Shown: positions 32,726 to 41,847, counted from the first letter of the stretch. The stretch: 64,000 bases of DNA from Cognatishimia activa (GCF_001458335.1 NZ_CYTO01000010.1:21156-85155); one strand, 5' to 3'. Translations and numbers: made by a program. Notes: a model not told the origin generated them from the letters alone.

Positions 32726-33685
32726 ATGGCAAAACGGCACAAGCATTGGATCGACGCGGATACCCGCGCCAAAGACGTTTCTGGCAAAATTTACATCGTA
32801 ACCGGTGCAAACTCTGGTGTTGGTCTTGAGACGACCCGTCAGTTGGTGACCCAAGGGGGCCACGTTGTCATGGCGTGTCGTCGTCCTGAGGCGGGCGAAG
32901 ACGTCGCAAAGAGCTTCGCGGGGCTGAAGGGCTCTTACGAGGTGATCCGTTGCGACCTTGGCGATCTGCAAACCGTGCGTGATTTTGTTGCGACTTTCAA
33001 AGAGCGTCACGATCGTTTGGACGGTCTGATGTGTAATGCGGGTGCGGTGATCATGGGCTCGGAAGCGCAATACACCAAAGACGGTTTGGAACTGACTATG
33101 GCGGCAAGCTTTGATGGTCACTTCCTGCTGACTGAACTACTTCTGGACACCTTGAAAGCCTCTGCGCCGTCGCGGATCGGTATCCTATCCTCCGTTGTTC
33201 ATGCGGGCAGCCCGAAGAACCGTCCAGCGTTGAACTTTGATGATCTGGATTGGAAGTCTCGCGACTACAGCGCTTTTGCGGCCTATGCCGAAGCGAAAGT
33301 TGCCAACGTTCTTTACGCAATGGAGTTGGATGAACGCCTGAAAGGCACCGGCGTAACCACCGCATCGATCCACCCCGGCTGGGCGCGGTCGAACTTCGGG
33401 TCAGGCGGCCCATTGTGGATGCGCGCAGTCATGGCGCTCGCGCGTCCGCTGACCCGCTCTATGAGCGACAGCAATGAAGAGTCTGCACAGACATCACTTC
33501 ACGTGCTGCTGTCTGATGATGCGCCAAATCATTCCGGTGCCTATTTCAGCCAGTCCAGCGTTCTCTACCGTGACAAGGAATGTCGCAATGGCGGATGGCC
33601 TCTGAAGTCGCCGAACCCAAATGCGACCGATATGAGCTTGGCAAAGAAACTGGTTGAAGTTGGACGGACCCGCGTCGGTCTCTAA
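32726..33685 (+). CDS. Short-chain dehydrogenase, protochlorophyllide/retinol reductase-like
   Basis: This 319-aa SDR has the cofactor motif TGANSGVGLET (about residues 27-37), a CNAGA motif (about 98-102), Ser-Ser in GILSSVVH and the catalytic YAEAK. It ends with a C-terminal extension containing the ALARPLTRSMS stretch common in WW-domain-oxidoreductase-like and protochlorophyllide-reductase-like SDRs. It acts on an unknown carbonyl or alcohol. An 8-bp inverted repeat (TGAAGTGG at 32681, CCACTTCA at 32698) lies in the leader, and AAAGGAAAAG precedes the ATG. A strong terminator follows. Confidence 0.9.
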   Translation: MAKRHKHWIDADTRAKDVSGKIYIVTGANSGVGLETTRQLVTQGGHVVMACRRPEAGEDVAKSFAGLKGSYEVIRCDLGDLQTVRDFVATFKERHDRLDGLMCNAGAVIMGSEAQYTKDGLELTMAASFDGHFLLTELLLDTLKASAPSRIGILSSVVHAGSPKNRPALNFDDLDWKSRDYSAFAAYAEAKVANVLYAMELDERLKGTGVTTASIHPGWARSNFGSGGPLWMRAVMALARPLTRSMSDSNEESAQTSLHVLLSDDAPNHSGAYFSQSSVLYRDKECRNGGWPLKSPNPNATDMSLAKKLVEVGRTRVGL

Positions 33686-33724
33686 GGATTTTTGAACGAT
33701 TTCAATTGAATAACCGATCCAACG

Positions 33725-33756
33725 GCCGCGCCCCGTTCAGGGGCGCGGCTTTTTTT
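33725..33756 (+). terminator. Rho-independent terminator
   Basis: A 10-bp GC-rich stem (GCCGCGCCCC at 33725-33734, GGGGCGCGGC at 33740-33749) with a 5-nt loop is followed by seven T. It ends the SDR transcript. Confidence 0.93.
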
Positions 33757-33888
33757 GAACCGCCGTGTTATAGTTGAAGTGTGATTGGCGCGTTTCACCA
33801 TTTTGTTGGCATCATCTGCTAATGAAAATGTGCCAGCCGGGGCCTATCTCCACTTCAACGAAACGATAAACGCGAAAGGGAATATCCC

Positions 33889-34710
33889 ATGACACAGACA
33901 ATTCTTATCACCGGCGCATCCACTGGTATCGGCAAAGAGACAGCGCAGCTATTCCAATCTCGCGGTTGGAACGTCATTGCGACTATGCGGACACCGGAAA
34001 ACGGTGCCGAGCTTGCGGCGCTTGATAACGTTCTGGTCACTCGTTTGGATGTGACAGACGGTGCGTCCATCGAAGCGGCTGTCGCCGAAGGTATCGAGAA
34101 ATTCGGCAAGATCGACGCTCTTTTGAACAACGCGGGTTACGGTGCATACGGACCGCTTGAAGCGTTCCCAATGGATCGTATCCGTCGCCAGTTTGACACC
34201 AATGTGATTGGCCTGCTGGAAACCACCAAAGCGGTACTGCCACACCTGCGTAAGCAGGGCTCTGGTACGATCGTCAATATTTCCTCCATCGGTGGTCAGA
34301 TGACCTTCCCGCTGGGTACCCTCTACCACGGAACCAAATTTGCGGTCGAAGGTATCTCGGAAGCAATGCATTACGAGCTGGCAGCGGCAGGTATCAAGAC
34401 CAAGATTGTTGAGCCAGGCATGATCAACACTGATTTCGCGGGTCGCTCATTTGACATGGTCAATGATGAGAGCATGACTGAGTACCAACCTGTCGTCCAG
34501 GCGCTGTTCGGTGCGTGGTCAGGTGATATCCAGGGCTCTGAGCCAATCGTTGTGGCCGAAGTGATCTGGAATGCTGTAACCGATGGCACTGACACCCTGC
34601 GTTACCGCGCCGGCGCGGACGCTGAGGAACTGCTGACCAACCGCAAGAATCTGGACGACGCGACCTTTATTGGCGGTCTGAAAGCTCAGCTTGGTTTGGA
34701 CAAAATCTAA
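33889..34710 (+). CDS. Short-chain dehydrogenase/reductase (classical SDR)
   Basis: This 273-aa classical SDR has TGASTGIGKE (about residues 8-17), NNAGYGAYG (about 84-92), the catalytic Ser in VNISSIGG and YHGTK as the active-site Tyr and Lys. It is terminated by a strong hairpin at 34752, so it forms its own transcription unit. The upstream region repeats a TGGCG...TGGCA pair 21 bp apart (33786 and 33807), reminiscent of the repeats before the other SDR. Common control by the AraC protein is possible. Confidence 0.9.
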   Translation: MTQTILITGASTGIGKETAQLFQSRGWNVIATMRTPENGAELAALDNVLVTRLDVTDGASIEAAVAEGIEKFGKIDALLNNAGYGAYGPLEAFPMDRIRRQFDTNVIGLLETTKAVLPHLRKQGSGTIVNISSIGGQMTFPLGTLYHGTKFAVEGISEAMHYELAAAGIKTKIVEPGMINTDFAGRSFDMVNDESMTEYQPVVQALFGAWSGDIQGSEPIVVAEVIWNAVTDGTDTLRYRAGADAEELLTNRKNLDDATFIGGLKAQLGLDKI

Positions 34711-34751
34711 ATTACATTTGGGCATCGCGCCCCAACCAATTGAGAATAAAG

Positions 34752-34780
34752 AAAACGCCGGTGTTTCACCGGCGTTTTTT
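34752..34780 (+). terminator. Rho-independent terminator
   Basis: A 12-bp stem (AAAACGCCGGTG at 34752-34763, CACCGGCGTTTT at 34767-34778) with a 3-nt loop and a T tract lies after the SDR gene. Confidence 0.93.
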
Positions 34781-34832
34781 GTTTGGCGATCTTTCGGTTT
34801 CTTCCCGTTCTAAGTCTCGAAACGAAACATTA

Positions 34833-34855
34833 TTGACATGAATCATGATTCATGT
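34833..34855 (+). promoter_or_regulatory. Promoter with 20-bp perfect palindrome, likely TetR operator
   Basis: A consensus -35 box TTGACA (34833-34838) overlaps the perfect palindrome ACATGAATCATGATTCATGT (34836-34855), which fills the -35/-10 spacer. This is the classic place for a TetR-family repressor, and a TetR gene is the sixth gene downstream (40488-41084), in the same operon. Confidence 0.8.
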
Positions 34856-34894
34856 TTCATATTTTGCAGGGAGAAAATCAGGGAGGATCCCCCA

Positions 34895-36070
34895 ATGGTA
34901 CGCTTTGCTGCCTTAACGGCGGTCGGTGCATTGATGGCATCGGCGGCGGTTGCAGAAATTCGAATTGCACATGTCTACGGTAAGACAGGCCCTTTTGAGG
35001 CTTATGCGGCTCAATCACACAATGGTTTGAAACTGGGGCTGGAATACGCCACCGGCGGGACCATGGAGATCAACGGCGAGAAGATCGTATTGATCGAAAA
35101 AGATACGCAGCTTAAGCCCGACATCGGTCGCGCTCAGCTCGAAGAAGCTTACGGCGACGATGATGTTCATATCGCTGTGGGTCCGGTTAGTTCTGGTGTT
35201 GCGCTAGCTATGTTGCCAGTCGCCGAAGAATATGAGCGTGTTCTGATTGTTGAACCGGCGGTGGCGGATTCCATCACGGGTGAGAACTGGAACCCATATA
35301 TCTTCCGGACTGGCCGTAACTCTTCACAAGACGCGATTGCGAATGCGGTTGCTTTGGGTGGTGAGGGCGTGACCGTTGCCACATTGGCGCAAGACTATGC
35401 CTTTGGCCGCGATGGCGTTGCAGCGTTTAAAGAAGCGCTAGAAGCAACCGGCGCGACGATTGCGCACGAAGAATACGTGCCGACTGATACGACAGACTTT
35501 ACGGCTGCGGCGGAGCGCATCTTTACCAAGATGGGCGACGTCGAGGGCGAAAAGAAGCTCTTCATCATTTGGGCCGGTGGCGGCAACCCGATGAGCAAGA
35601 TCAATGCGATGGAGCCAGAACGCTTTGGCATTGAGATTGCGACCGGTGGCAACATTCTGGCGGCGCTAAAGGCGTACAAAGAACTGCCAGGAATGGAAGG
35701 CGCAACTTACTATTACTATGAAATTCCACAGAACCCGGTGAATGACTGGCTGGTAAAAACCCATTTTGAACGGTTTGACAGCCCACCCGATTTCTTCACT
35801 GCGGGTGGCATGTCCTCAGGGCTGGCGATCGTTGAAGCGATCAAAAAAGCCGGCGGCGCGGATGATACAGAAGCATTGGTGGCTGCCATGGAAGGGATGA
35901 CATGGGAGACCCCGAAAGGTCCTATGCAATTCCGTGCTGACGATCACCAAGCCATGCAGAGCATGTACCACTTCCGCACTGAGATTCAGGACGGGAAAGA
36001 CTACGGTGTCCCTGTTCTCGTCCGTGAAATTACCATGGATGAGATGAACATTCCGGTTCGCAACAAGTAG
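34895..36070 (+). CDS. ABC importer binding protein, branched-chain amino acid (LivK) type
   Basis: This 391-aa protein has a signal peptide (about residues 1-20, ending SAAVAEI) and the Peripla_BP_6 fold: IAHVYGKTGPFEAYAAQSHNGLKLGLEYA, VGPVSSGVALAMLPVAEEYERVLIVEPAVADSI and AGGMSSGLAIVEAIKKAGGADD. The start at 34895 follows GGGAGGATC. Such proteins also bind aromatic and aliphatic carboxylates, and the CoA ligase and beta-oxidation-type genes downstream point to an organic acid or ester rather than an amino acid. A 10-bp GC hairpin follows the gene. Confidence 0.92.
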   Translation: MVRFAALTAVGALMASAAVAEIRIAHVYGKTGPFEAYAAQSHNGLKLGLEYATGGTMEINGEKIVLIEKDTQLKPDIGRAQLEEAYGDDDVHIAVGPVSSGVALAMLPVAEEYERVLIVEPAVADSITGENWNPYIFRTGRNSSQDAIANAVALGGEGVTVATLAQDYAFGRDGVAAFKEALEATGATIAHEEYVPTDTTDFTAAAERIFTKMGDVEGEKKLFIIWAGGGNPMSKINAMEPERFGIEIATGGNILAALKAYKELPGMEGATYYYYEIPQNPVNDWLVKTHFERFDSPPDFFTAGGMSSGLAIVEAIKKAGGADDTEALVAAMEGMTWETPKGPMQFRADDHQAMQSMYHFRTEIQDGKDYGVPVLVREITMDEMNIPVRNK

Positions 36071-36092
36071 CATTCGGAAAGTTCCCTCACCG

Positions 36093-36120
36093 CTCCGGGG
36101 CAAGGGATGCTGCCCCGGAG
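36093..36120 (+). terminator. Intra-operon hairpin after the binding-protein gene
   Basis: A perfect 10-bp stem (CTCCGGGGCA at 36093-36102, TGCCCCGGAG at 36111-36120) with an 8-nt loop is followed by only three T. It is likely a 3'-end stabiliser or weak attenuator. Confidence 0.6.
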
Positions 36121-36136
36121 TTTGGGAAATATACAA

Positions 36137-36901
36137 ATGACAGAAACGCTTTTACAAACAGACGCACTGACCGTGCGCTTTGGTGGCCATGTGGCTGTCG
36201 ATGCCGTGTCATGTAGTTTCAAAGCCGGTGAGCTGACCGCGATTGTGGGGCCGAACGGCGCAGGTAAGACAACTTACTTCAATCTGATCTCTGGCCAGAT
36301 CCCCGCGAGTGCGGGCAACGTGACCTTGTTGGGAAAAGACATCACACGATTGGGGGTCGCAGAACGCTGCCGCCGCGGGTTGGGAAGGGCGTTTCAATTG
36401 ACCAACCTGTTCCCGAACCTTTCGGTGCTCGAAAATCTGCGTTTGGTTATACAGTCGCGCGCCGAAAAAGGGTTTCAACTGTTTTCGATGGCCGACAGTC
36501 ACGTTGAACTCACCAATGCCGCGATGGAAATCCTAGAGCGTGTTCGTTTGGCGAGCCAAAAAGAACAACTCGTTTCCGAGCTGTCTCATGGCGACCAACG
36601 CAAGCTGGAGGTGGCGCTTTTGATTGGGCTTGATCCCAAAGTTTACATGTTTGACGAGCCGACTGCAGGGATGAGCGTCGATGAAGCGCCAGTCATTCTG
36701 GATCTGATTGCCGAAATCAAAGCCGACACAAGTCGCACCGTTTTGCTGGTGGAACATAAACTCGACGTGATCCGCAGTTTGGCTGACAGAATTATTGTGC
36801 TGCACAACGGCGCATTGGCGGCGGATGGGCCTCCTGCAGAGGTGATGGCGTCTGCCGTTGTCCAAGAAGCCTATATGGGTAAGGAGCTGGACCATGTCTG
36901 A
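36137..36901 (+). CDS. ABC importer ATPase (LivG type)
   Basis: This 254-aa ATPase has Walker A GPNGAGKT (residues 38-45), signature LSHGDQRKLEVALL and Walker B VYMFDEPTAGMS, with the long LivG-type insert RGLGRAFQLTNLFPNLSVLENLRL. It powers the importer together with the LivF-type ATPase, whose start overlaps its stop by 8 nt. The start at 36137 is chosen over a longer frame because the upstream codons overlap the hairpin. Confidence 0.93.
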   Translation: MTETLLQTDALTVRFGGHVAVDAVSCSFKAGELTAIVGPNGAGKTTYFNLISGQIPASAGNVTLLGKDITRLGVAERCRRGLGRAFQLTNLFPNLSVLENLRLVIQSRAEKGFQLFSMADSHVELTNAAMEILERVRLASQKEQLVSELSHGDQRKLEVALLIGLDPKVYMFDEPTAGMSVDEAPVILDLIAEIKADTSRTVLLVEHKLDVIRSLADRIIVLHNGALAADGPPAEVMASAVVQEAYMGKELDHV

Positions 36902-37616
36902 CCCGATCCTGTCGTTAAACGCAGTTTACACTGACATTGCGCAGTACCACATCCTGCAAGGGGTCGACCTCAACGTGCCGCGCGGACAGGTCACTATGCT
37001 GTTGGGGCGAAATGGGGTCGGCAAGACGACCACGCTGAAAACCATCATGGGCCAATGGACGGCCAAAAGCGGGGAAATTCTATACGACGGTCAAGACATT
37101 GCGCGCATGCCCGTTTCGGCTCGCGCACGGGCCGGGATCGGTTTCGTTCCTGAAGACATGGGTATTTTCCGTGATCTGACCGTTGAAGAAAACATGGTCT
37201 TGGGCTGCAGCTCAGGGCCGCTTGATCCCAAACGTAAAGACTGGTTGCTAAGCGCCTTTCCTGCATTGGGAACGTTCTGGCACAGCGAGGCAGGAAACCT
37301 GTCGGGTGGCCAGAAACAAATGCTCTCCATCGCGCGTGCGATGGCTGAGGATCGCCGTCTTTATCTGATCGATGAACCGACCAAAGGTCTCGCACCGGCG
37401 ATTGTCTCAACCATGGCGGAGGCCCTGCGCGAGCTCAAAGCGCAAGGGGCATCGATCTTATTGGTAGAACAGAATTTCTCTGTCGCCAGAGCGCTTGGCG
37501 ATAGCGCCGCTGTTATGGACGACGGCAAGGTGATCTGGACCGGCGCTATGGCTGAACTTTCTGAAAACAAAGACCTTCAGGAACGTCTGATGGGTCTGAG
37601 CATGGAAGCGCATTAA
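36894..37616 (+). CDS. ABC importer ATPase (LivF type)
   Basis: This 240-aa ATPase has Walker A GRNGVGKT (residues 38-45), signature LSGGQKQML and Walker B LIDEPTKGLAP. The GIGFVPEDMGIFRDLTVEEN and EQNFSVARALGDSAAVMDDGK segments are LivF hallmarks. It pairs with the upstream LivG-type ATPase. The permease gene begins 2 nt after its stop, so all transporter genes are translated together. Confidence 0.93.
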   Translation: MSDPILSLNAVYTDIAQYHILQGVDLNVPRGQVTMLLGRNGVGKTTTLKTIMGQWTAKSGEILYDGQDIARMPVSARARAGIGFVPEDMGIFRDLTVEENMVLGCSSGPLDPKRKDWLLSAFPALGTFWHSEAGNLSGGQKQMLSIARAMAEDRRLYLIDEPTKGLAPAIVSTMAEALRELKAQGASILLVEQNFSVARALGDSAAVMDDGKVIWTGAMAELSENKDLQERLMGLSMEAH

Positions 37617-37617
37617 C

Positions 37618-38649
37618 ATGACCGCAGCTCCTGATCATAAACCCACCTTTAGCAATTTGAGCCTAACGGAACGGCTGGACGAAGCCATGCCGATGCTCTT
37701 GATCCCGATCCTTGTGGTGCTTGGTTTCCTCGCAATTGGATCGCCGTCATCTTGGCTGACTTTGACCGTATCAGGGCTCGCCATGGGTATGATGATTTTC
37801 ATCATGGCCTCTGGGCTGACCTTGGTGTTCGGCTTGATGGATGTCATTAACTTTGGCCACGGAGCGTTTGTTTCGGTGGGCGCATTCGTAGGCGTTTCAG
37901 TGCTGATTGCGCTGGGCGACTGGACTGGCGCAGCCTCGCTGCTGTTGAACATGTCGGCGATTTTTCTAGCAGTGGTCGCCGCGATGATGGTGACCGGGGC
38001 ACTTGGCTGGGGCTTTGAGCGGGTGATCGTGAAACCCGTTTACGGGGCCCACCTCAAGCAAATCCTAGTAACCGTTGGTGGCTTGATCGTCATCGAACAG
38101 CTGATCCACGTGGTCTGGGGACCTGATGAGATTTTCATCAACCGCCCCGAGACGCTGAAAGGCGCGGTGACCTTCGCTGGGGCCGCAATGGAAAAATACC
38201 GTCTGCTCGCAGTAGGTATCGGCCTCGTTCTGTTCATCGCCATGCGCATGGTGCTGCGTCGCACTAAAATTGGCCTAATCGTACGGGCAGGGGTCGAGAA
38301 TGGACCGATGGTCGAAGCGCTCGGCTACCGCTTGCGCATGGTTTTCGTGGGTGTGTTTATCGCGGGTTCGGCGTTGGCTGGATTGGGCGGTGTCATGTGG
38401 GGGCTTTATCAAGAAGTCATCACTGCTGGTATGGGCGAGAAGATGATGGTTCTGGTGTTTATCGTCGCCATTATTGGTGGGCTGGGTTCCGTCGAGGGCG
38501 CCTTCATCGGGGCGCTTCTGGTTGGCCTTTTGCAGAACTACGTCGCCTTTTTGGAACCAAAACTGGCGCTTGTGTCCAACATCGCGCTGATGACCGCAAT
38601 TCTGATGTGGCGGCCGCAAGGCATGATGCCCGTGGTGAAGGCGAAATAA
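37618..38649 (+). CDS. ABC importer permease (LivH type)
   Basis: This 343-aa polytopic membrane protein has about eight helices. GLTLVFGLMDVINFGHGAFVSVGAF (about residues 62-86) is the LivH signature, and VFIVAIIGGLGSVEGAFIGALLVGLLQNY (about 278-306) contains the conserved GGxGSxxGAxxGA loop that contacts the ATPases. Its length is slightly above average because of an N-terminal cytoplasmic extension of about 20 residues. It forms a heterodimer with the LivM-type permease that follows. Confidence 0.93.
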   Translation: MTAAPDHKPTFSNLSLTERLDEAMPMLLIPILVVLGFLAIGSPSSWLTLTVSGLAMGMMIFIMASGLTLVFGLMDVINFGHGAFVSVGAFVGVSVLIALGDWTGAASLLLNMSAIFLAVVAAMMVTGALGWGFERVIVKPVYGAHLKQILVTVGGLIVIEQLIHVVWGPDEIFINRPETLKGAVTFAGAAMEKYRLLAVGIGLVLFIAMRMVLRRTKIGLIVRAGVENGPMVEALGYRLRMVFVGVFIAGSALAGLGGVMWGLYQEVITAGMGEKMMVLVFIVAIIGGLGSVEGAFIGALLVGLLQNYVAFLEPKLALVSNIALMTAILMWRPQGMMPVVKAK

Positions 38650-38650
38650 G

Positions 38651-39709
38651 ATGATTGTGAAACTCCTCTCTGGCGATCAACCTCGCTCAGCAATCCTTAC
38701 TGCGATCCTTTTGGTGATCCTGATTTGCCTCGCTGGCGCGCCGTTCATCTTTGACGGGGTGCGACCGCTGGATACAGCTGCGCGGATTTGTATCTTTATT
38801 CTGCTTGTCGCCAGTTATGACCTTTTGTTGGGCTATGGCGGTATCGTCAGCTTTGCCCACACGATGTTCTTTGGCCTCGGTGCCTATGGGGTTGCCCTTG
38901 CATCAATCCACATGGGGCGCGGCTTTGATGCGCTTTTGGTGGGCTCGATCTCAGGAGCGCTTGCCGCGGTTGTTTTGGCGCTGCTGATCGGCCTCTTTAG
39001 TCTTCGCGTTCGCGCGATCTTCTTTGCGATGATCACTTTGGCTGTGGCCTCTGCGGTGGCTGTTCTTGTTTCGCAATTCTCTGCCATTACCGGGGGGGAA
39101 GACGGGCTAACCTACAAAATCCCACGCGTGCTGACATCCGCAAACCGGATGGGTGAGTTCATGGGCACGAAGATCAGCGGCAAGATCCTGAACTACTACC
39201 TTGTGTTCACGGCGACCTTGATCTTGTTCTTGTTGCTTCTGCGCATCGTGAACTCACCGTTCGGGCGGGTGCTGCAAGCGATCCGTGAAAACGATTTCCG
39301 CGCTGAGGCCATCGGTTACCGCGTGGTCTGGTATCGCACAGCAGCGACATGCCTTTCTGCGGCGACTGCCGCGCTTGCAGGCAGCTTGTTTGCTATTTGG
39401 CTGCGCTACGTTGGTCCCGATACAACGCTGAGCTTTGAGATTATGCTAGACATCCTGTTGATGGTCGTCATCGGCGGCATGGGGACAATGTATGGTGCAG
39501 TGATTGGGGCGACCTTGTTTATTCTGGCGCAGACATACCTGCAAAACCTGATGGGCAGCGCGTCAGAGGCGACGTCGGCACTGCCATTGATCCCTGACTT
39601 ACTAGATCCGGATCGTTGGCTGATGTGGCTGGGTATCTTGTTTATCCTCAGCGTGTATTTTTTCCCAACCGGAATTGTAGGTCGACTGCGCGAGAGCCGC
39701 CGCGCATGA
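38651..39709 (+). CDS. ABC importer permease (LivM type)
   Basis: This 352-aa membrane protein has the LivM features ASYDLLLGYGGIVSFAHTMFFGLGAYG (about residues 55-81), GRVLQAIRENDFRAEAIGY (about 207-225; cytoplasmic coupling region) and VVIGGMGTMYGAVIGATLFIL (about 272-292). It starts 1 nt after the LivH-type stop. An esterase gene begins inside its last codons with an ATGA overlap, which binds the transporter to the catabolic genes. Confidence 0.93.
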   Translation: MIVKLLSGDQPRSAILTAILLVILICLAGAPFIFDGVRPLDTAARICIFILLVASYDLLLGYGGIVSFAHTMFFGLGAYGVALASIHMGRGFDALLVGSISGALAAVVLALLIGLFSLRVRAIFFAMITLAVASAVAVLVSQFSAITGGEDGLTYKIPRVLTSANRMGEFMGTKISGKILNYYLVFTATLILFLLLLRIVNSPFGRVLQAIRENDFRAEAIGYRVVWYRTAATCLSAATAALAGSLFAIWLRYVGPDTTLSFEIMLDILLMVVIGGMGTMYGAVIGATLFILAQTYLQNLMGSASEATSALPLIPDLLDPDRWLMWLGILFILSVYFFPTGIVGRLRESRRA

Positions 39710-40491
39710 GTGTGCCGGTCCTCTTTCTCCATGGCTGGGCCATGCAAGGAGCAGTCTTTAACGACCTATCCCGGCGTCTTGGCCCTGCATTTGAGTGCCA
39801 TATGCCCGATCTTCCGGGTCATGGTGCTCGCTGTGAGGACGACGCGTCAATCGATGCATGTGTGGCGTTGGCCAAAGATTGGATTGATCGCTTAGATCAG
39901 CCGATTCTTGTCGGCTGGTCGATGGGAGCGGCGGTGGCCTGGAGCTATTTGGCGAAACATGGCGCGGCCAAACTTCGTGCGCTTGTTACGGTCGATATGA
40001 GTCCACGAATGGTACCGGATACGGACTGGGATCTGGGCCTGCGCGGCCAATCAGCGGAACATATTTATGCGACATCAGAGAAAATAATTCCCAAGTGGCC
40101 ACGCCTGGCTGAAAGCATCGCCCATACAATGTTCGCGCCGGGCAGTGCCCCCGTCATGAGCCGCAGCGAAGCGCTCCAATTGTTGCTGTCGCAGAACCCA
40201 GCCCATCTGCGCCCACTCTGGGACGACATGGTGGCGATGGATATGCGCGCTTCAATCGCGAAAATTGACATCCCGTATCTGGTCTGTTCCGGTGCGCAGA
40301 GCCGTCTTTATGCTGATGAAACGTCGACATGGCTGGTTGAACGGGCGCGATATGCTTCTGCAAAGCGCTTTGCACATTCCGGGCACTCGCCTCATTTGGA
40401 AGAGCCCGATGCGTTTTGCGAGGCCCTGTGTGACTTCGTTAAGGAAAATAACTTGGCGGCAATCGCGCCAAAGCAAGAAGTGAAGTCATGA
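39706..40491 (+). CDS. Alpha/beta-hydrolase, esterase/lipase type
   Basis: This 261-aa hydrolase has the oxyanion-hole region FLHGWAM (about residues 7-13), the nucleophile elbow GWSMG (Ser72) and the late catalytic His in HSGHSPHLEEP. Its size and motifs resemble BioH and small carboxylesterases. Placed between an importer and a CoA ligase, it probably cleaves an imported ester or lactone to the free acid, or a CoA-ester late in the pathway. Both overlaps (LivM upstream, TetR downstream) are 4 nt. BioH itself is less likely because no biotin genes are nearby. Confidence 0.85.
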   Translation: MSVPVLFLHGWAMQGAVFNDLSRRLGPAFECHMPDLPGHGARCEDDASIDACVALAKDWIDRLDQPILVGWSMGAAVAWSYLAKHGAAKLRALVTVDMSPRMVPDTDWDLGLRGQSAEHIYATSEKIIPKWPRLAESIAHTMFAPGSAPVMSRSEALQLLLSQNPAHLRPLWDDMVAMDMRASIAKIDIPYLVCSGAQSRLYADETSTWLVERARYASAKRFAHSGHSPHLEEPDAFCEALCDFVKENNLAAIAPKQEVKS

Positions 40492-41084
40492 ACAAACCAG
40501 CATCCGCCAAACCAAAAACCAAACGTGGACTTGAACGACGCGCCCAAATTCTTGCGGCAGCAGAGCAAGTGATCGGTCAACAAGGTTTTGCGGCGGCATC
40601 CATTGCCGATATCACACGCGCTGCTCAAACGGCGCTGGGAACGTTTTACATTTATTTCGCTAGCAAAGATGAACTGTTCCGCGAGTTGGTTCAGGATATG
40701 GGGCACGCCACGCGTTCCCAAGCTGCGGAGCAAGTTGCGGGCGCAAAGAACCGCCTGGAAGCGGAACGAGCCGGGCTATTGGCCTATCTTACGGTCGTGC
40801 GTGATCGCCCAATGCAATATCGCATCGTTGAGGAAGCACGTTTTGTCGACCCTGACGCATACCGTGAGTATTACACAGAGTTTGGAAAGGCCTATGCCGA
40901 TCAACTTGATCAAGCGGTCGAGAAAGGCGAGATCTCTCCGGGCGATGCCGAGGTTCGCGCATGGGCATTGATGGGGGCTGCGAAAGCGCTGGGCGAACGG
41001 TTTGTCCTATGGGACGATGATGTTGATCTAGACCACGTAGTGGAAGAGGCTCACCGGTTCATTTGCAAGGGGCTGGCACCATGA
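40488..41084 (+). CDS. TetR-family transcriptional regulator
   Basis: This 198-aa protein has the TetR HTH at about residues 14-60 (RRAQILAAAEQVIGQQGFAAASIADITRAAQTALGTFYIYFASKDELF) and a helical ligand-binding domain. It is encoded within the operon it probably represses. The only obvious operator is the 20-bp palindrome at 34836-34855 in the promoter of the first transporter gene. The ligand is likely a pathway acid or its CoA ester. It overlaps both neighbours by 4 nt. Confidence 0.92.
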   Translation: MNKPASAKPKTKRGLERRAQILAAAEQVIGQQGFAAASIADITRAAQTALGTFYIYFASKDELFRELVQDMGHATRSQAAEQVAGAKNRLEAERAGLLAYLTVVRDRPMQYRIVEEARFVDPDAYREYYTEFGKAYADQLDQAVEKGEISPGDAEVRAWALMGAAKALGERFVLWDDDVDLDHVVEEAHRFICKGLAP

Positions 41085-41845
41085 GCGGGGTCGCGTGCGA
41101 ACAGATGATCTTACCGGGGCTTGAGCCGTGTTTTCGCATCAAGATGAATGCGCCACGTTCAAACGCATTAGAGCCGGGATTGCTGTCGGAATTGCGCGGC
41201 GCATTTGATGCGATTGAACGGTCTGGGGTCACCAAAGTTTTGCTGAGCAGTGGCCGCAACTTTTCTACAGGTGGTGACGTTGGTCGGTTTTATGAGGCCG
41301 CGCAGAATGGCAATGCTGAACAATACGCCAAATCCGTTGTTCCGGCGCTGCAAGATCTTGTTCTTCGAATGCTTTCAATGCCCGTTATTATTGCTGTTTC
41401 AATACGTGGGGCCGTAACCGGAGGTGCCGCTGGCCTGGTTTTTGGATCTGATCTGGCGACCGCTGCTCCCGACGCATTCATGCAACCTTACTACAGTGCC
41501 GTCGGGTTTGCGCCAGATGGAGGCTGGACAGCCGTGTTGCCAAAGTTGATCGGCACCGGTCATGCCAGAGGGTGGTTGATGTCTAACCATCGATACAACG
41601 CGGCCAAATTACATGAGTTGGGATTGGTGCAGGCGGTGGATAGTGATCCCGATGCTCAGGCGCTCACATTGCTGGATCAATTGGATGTCGGGTCTGCCTT
41701 GGCAACAAAATCATTGCTTTGGAACGCACGCACGCTTGCGGAGGTACAGCAGGGGCTAGGGGCAGAGACTTCGGCATTTGAAAACCTGATTGGTCGCCAG
41801 GAAACACTTTCTCGCATGGAAGGGTTTCTGCAAACGGCAGGGTAG
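41081..41845 (+). CDS. Crotonase-superfamily enoyl-CoA hydratase/isomerase
   Basis: This 254-aa crotonase-fold protein has SSGRNFSTGGDVGRF (oxyanion-hole region, about residues 56-70) and IRGAVTGGAAGLVFGSDLA. Both catalytic glutamates of classical hydratases are replaced: the first by Gly118, the second by Tyr137 (in MQPYY). An aspartate is present at 146 in GFAPDGGW, as in PaaG-type isomerases (GLVPDSG). It is therefore more likely an isomerase than a hydratase. It starts inside the TetR stop region and is followed 2 nt later by the CoA ligase. Confidence 0.85.
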   Translation: MSGVACEQMILPGLEPCFRIKMNAPRSNALEPGLLSELRGAFDAIERSGVTKVLLSSGRNFSTGGDVGRFYEAAQNGNAEQYAKSVVPALQDLVLRMLSMPVIIAVSIRGAVTGGAAGLVFGSDLATAAPDAFMQPYYSAVGFAPDGGWTAVLPKLIGTGHARGWLMSNHRYNAAKLHELGLVQAVDSDPDAQALTLLDQLDVGSALATKSLLWNARTLAEVQQGLGAETSAFENLIGRQETLSRMEGFLQTAG

Positions 41846-41847
41846 GT

